64,000 nucleotides of DNA. It comes from JAJFUE01 sp039683515 (GTDB lineage: Bacteria; Sumerlaeota; Sumerlaeia; MVZB01). Of this stretch, positions 61,950 through 64,000 are shown piece by piece (the first letter of the stretch is position 1; every line of letters starts with the position of its first letter). Made by a program: the position numbers and the translations under genes. The stretch lies in contig JBDKRG010000034.1 of the NCBI GenBank assembly GCA_039683515.1, positions 79,760 through 143,759 of the forward strand, in the 5' to 3' direction. The notes beneath the pieces are model-generated. The model saw only the letters and a program-made list of their open reading frames with translations, was not told the origin of the DNA and did no database searches.

Positions 61950-62839
61950 TAAAATTCCAAGGTCATTCCCGTCTTGACTTCAAGGTAGCGGCTGCCCACG
62001 GCGCGGCGGATGAAATCCTGGGCCGAGTCGCCGGTGCAGTGGCAGGGGCCGACGAAGTCGACCTGGTAGCGGTCGAACGCCTCGACGGTGCAGTGGAGCC
62101 GCCGGCGGTCGGCGCGAAGCAGGTGCATGCCGCCGATCACGGCGTGGAACCGGTTGGCCTTCGTGAGCCGCGCCACGCGCTCGAGCGTGTTGACCACGCC
62201 GGCGTGCGCGCAGCCGAGGATCACGACGATTCCATTGGGCGTCTGGGCCCAGACCGCCTGGTCGCCCTCGATCGGGTCGGGGCGGGTCGCGCATTCGGGG
62301 TCGAGGAAGAACGGACCGCCCGCGTCCTCGAAATCGTTTTTGCGCGGGATCGCGCCGGTCACCCACACCCCCTCGGTGATCGGCGTCGGCGTCGGCGTCC
62401 AGATGATGTTCGGCACGTGCTGGCGCAGGACGTTGCTGACCTCCTCGGGCAGGCCGATCTGGCGGTGCGGCGGGAGCTCGCCGCGGCTGTAGCGGGGGTT
62501 GAACAACTCCGGGTGGGCATAGATCCGGATGCCGGGATTGAAATCGAGAATGGCCGGGATGCCGCTGGTGTGGTCGTAGTGGCTGTGGCTGACGACCATG
62601 TCGGTCAGCCGGTCGAGCTTGATTTTGAGCTGCCGCGCGTTGTGCTCGAGCGCCGAACCGGCGCCGCTGTCGAACAGGATGCGGCGGCCGGCGACCTCGA
62701 TCAGCAGCGCCAGGCCGTGTTCGGCGATCAGCCTGGGCTCGCCGGCCGCGTTGTCGACCAGGACCGAGATCTTCAGCGGGTTCGTGCGTTCCTGGGGAAC
62801 CAAAGCTGCCAGGTCATCGGTGCGGGATATTGGATTCAT
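61949..62839 (-). CDS. MBL-fold metallohydrolase
   Basis: This 296-residue metallo-beta-lactamase-fold protein shows VVSHSHYDHTSGIP (H-x-H-x-D-H motif), ILFDSGAGS, LGCAHAGVVNTLE and GGMHLL with the distal His. The group is the dihydropterin-aminobenzene-phosphate-synthase-like MBL hydrolases common in bacteria and archaea; true substrates are mostly unknown. The start is MNPISRTDD. It converges on bfr. The 284-nt upstream gap is filled with AT-rich direct repeats (CACGAAA words). Confidence 0.85.
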   Translation of the reverse strand: MNPISRTDDLAALVPQERTNPLKISVLVDNAAGEPRLIAEHGLALLIEVAGRRILFDSGAGSALEHNARQLKIKLDRLTDMVVSHSHYDHTSGIPAILDFNPGIRIYAHPELFNPRYSRGELPPHRQIGLPEEVSNVLRQHVPNIIWTPTPTPITEGVWVTGAIPRKNDFEDAGGPFFLDPECATRPDPIEGDQAVWAQTPNGIVVILGCAHAGVVNTLERVARLTKANRFHAVIGGMHLLRADRRRLHCTVEAFDRYQVDFVGPCHCTGDSAQDFIRRAVGSRYLEVKTGMTLEF

Positions 62840-63123
62840 CCTTAAAACTCCCTCCCGTCGTGAACGCCTTCGATATCCATATTTCCGGCTTCCGCCGATT
62901 TTACAGTGGGTGACATCGAATCATTCTTAGAACAAGCTGGCCCGCAAATCCATGAATATTCCTGAGGCGGCGGCGAGAGATGAAAAAAGGTAGAAGAGGA
63001 GAGGAAACAAAACACGAAAATCACGAAACGAAAACACGAAAATTCACGAAATCTTTTCAGATTTTTCAGGATTTTCCCTTTGTTTCGGATTTTTGAACGA
63101 TTTCTTCTGATTTTCTCGGATTT
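62840..63123. repeat. AT-rich repeat spacer between the MBL gene and recR
   Basis: Words such as AACACGAAAATCACGAAA and ACACGAAAATTCACGAAA repeat at about 63009-63053, then TTTTTCAGGATTTTCC-like words to 63123. No gene is seen. Similar low-complexity spacer lies upstream of purC/murI at 39220-39420. Confidence 0.6.
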
Positions 63124-63726
63124 TTATTCGACCGGCCGGCGGCCGTCGAGCGCGAGGCGCAGCGTCCCGGCGTCGGCGTAGTCCAAGTGGCCGCCGAGCG
63201 GGACGCCCTGCGCGATGCGCGTGACCTTGAGCCCCATCGGCGCGAGCCGGTGGGCCAGGTAGATCGCCGTCGCGTCGCCGTCGACGCTCGGGTTGGTGGC
63301 GAGGATGATTTCCTTGATCTGTTCGAGCTCGATCCGCTGCTCGAGCTCGGCGATCCGGAGGTCGTCGGCGGTGACGCCGGCCAGCGGCGAAAGCGTCCCG
63401 CCGAGGACGTGGTAGCGGCCGCGATAAGCCTCGGCCTGCTCGAACGCCCACAGGTCGCTCGGCTTTTCCACCACGCACAGCTGGCCGGTGGCACGGCGCT
63501 CGTCGGAGCAGATCGAGCAGAGCTCGCCGTCGGTGAAGTTGCCGCAGACGGAGCAGGTGCGGACTTCCTGGCGGAGTTGCTCGATGGCGCGGGCCAGCGC
63601 CGCCGCGTCCTCGGCCGGGGCTTCGAGCAGGTGCAGCGCGAGGCGCTCGGCGGCGCGCCGGCCGACGCCGGGCAGCCGGCGAAGTTCGTGGAGCAGGATC
63701 TCGAGGGCGTTGGGCAGACGAATCAT
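63124..63726 (-). CDS. recR: Recombination protein RecR
   Basis: RecR forms the clamp that works with RecO to load RecA. The 200-residue protein has the HhH region LRRLPGVGRRAAERLALHLL, the Cys4 zinc finger (CSVCGNFTDGELCSIC) and the Toprim part (LCVVEKPSDLWAFE, YHVLGGTLSPLAGV). The length is standard. The end of the window follows after 274 nt of non-coding sequence. Confidence 0.96.
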   Translation of the reverse strand: MIRLPNALEILLHELRRLPGVGRRAAERLALHLLEAPAEDAAALARAIEQLRQEVRTCSVCGNFTDGELCSICSDERRATGQLCVVEKPSDLWAFEQAEAYRGRYHVLGGTLSPLAGVTADDLRIAELEQRIELEQIKEIILATNPSVDGDATAIYLAHRLAPMGLKVTRIAQGVPLGGHLDYADAGTLRLALDGRRPVE

Positions 63727-64000
63727 AATATTACGAGGATATCCGAAGGTTTCCGCTTATTCAATTGCATAGCCGAATGATTTCTCACCGGCAAGCGGCG
63801 GGAAACCGGCCAACAGTCGGATCCGTTCTCAACGATTCCCGCCCCATTTTCCAAAGATTAGTTTCCCGCAAGGGTCTTAAGGGTCGCCAAGGGAATACCC
63901 AAATCCAAATCTTCCATGTTACGCTTTCTCTCGCCCGGCCACCCCGCCCGGCCAAGTTATCTGAACTAGGAACTCGAAACTAGAAACTAGAAACTTATTA
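63727..64000. other. Non-coding window edge with short tandem repeats
   Basis: No gene is visible in this 274-nt piece, cut by the window end. The last 30 nt carry repeated GAAACTA units (63970-63998). Confidence 0.5.

Overview
The window is 64 kb of high-GC DNA from a Gram-negative-type bacterium. Supporting signs are a Pal/OmpA lipoprotein, several lipoprotein and Tat-like signals, and an alternative complex III respiratory cluster. The gene set also includes arginine kinase McsB with ClpC, TrpB2, an S46 peptidase, a dockerin-tailed secreted protein, a heparinase-II/III-like lyase and many dispersed intergenic palindromes. This fits an uncultivated lineage of the PVC/FCB neighbourhood (Planctomycetota, Lentisphaerota, Hydrogenedentota or Sumerlaeota type). 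No rRNA or ribosomal protein gene is present to settle the phylum, so the placement is inference.

Layout. 1-5 kb: envelope and lipid genes (two multispanning glycosyltransferase-like proteins, PgsA, a diacylglycerol-kinase-family enzyme). 5-6 kb: recO and tRNA-Asp. 6-14 kb: ferritin, catalase-peroxidase KatG and a 1567-residue secreted M6-like metalloprotease/dockerin protein. This block is closed by a 44-nt copy of the 3' half of the tRNA-Asp gene, so 6.06-14.1 kb looks like a tRNA-borne island. 14-18 kb: a complete Pnkp/Hen1 RNA-repair cassette. 18-25.5 kb: a secreted DUF2330-like protein, an S46 dipeptidyl-peptidase-type enzyme, a membrane protein, a methyltransferase, a Gfo/Idh/MocA oxidoreductase and a CPXCG protein. 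25.7-26.7 kb: an AT-rich orphan gene. 26.9-33 kb: a 197-bp copy of the clpC 3' end, a heparinase-like lyase, then intact clpC. 33-46.5 kb: mcsB, trpB2, murI, purC, a divergent XylR-like regulator facing a UroD-family/hexuronate-transporter operon, and an FAD oxidoreductase. 46.6-49.2 kb: a candidate small RNA, pal and a HAD hydrolase behind a large inverted-repeat structure. 49.3-61.2 kb: the alternative complex III operon (actABCDEF plus a small subunit) directly followed by a caa3 oxidase (coxB, coxA, coxC, coxD). 61.3-64 kb: bacterioferritin, an MBL-fold hydrolase and recR.

How it fits together. The act/cox block encodes a full quinol-to-oxygen respiratory chain. KatG, ferritin and bacterioferritin match an aerobic life with peroxide and iron control. 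McsB and ClpC form the arginine-phosphorylation/proteolysis pair, but no McsA or CtsR is nearby. The lyase, the UroD/MFS operon and the oxidoreductase suggest use of uronic-acid-rich polysaccharides.

The most unusual content is non-coding. There are at least four families of dispersed palindromes, hexamer and heptamer tandem repeats, a 446-bp inverted-repeat-bounded cassette, and two cases where the 3' end of a housekeeping gene (tRNA-Asp, clpC) is duplicated around cargo genes.
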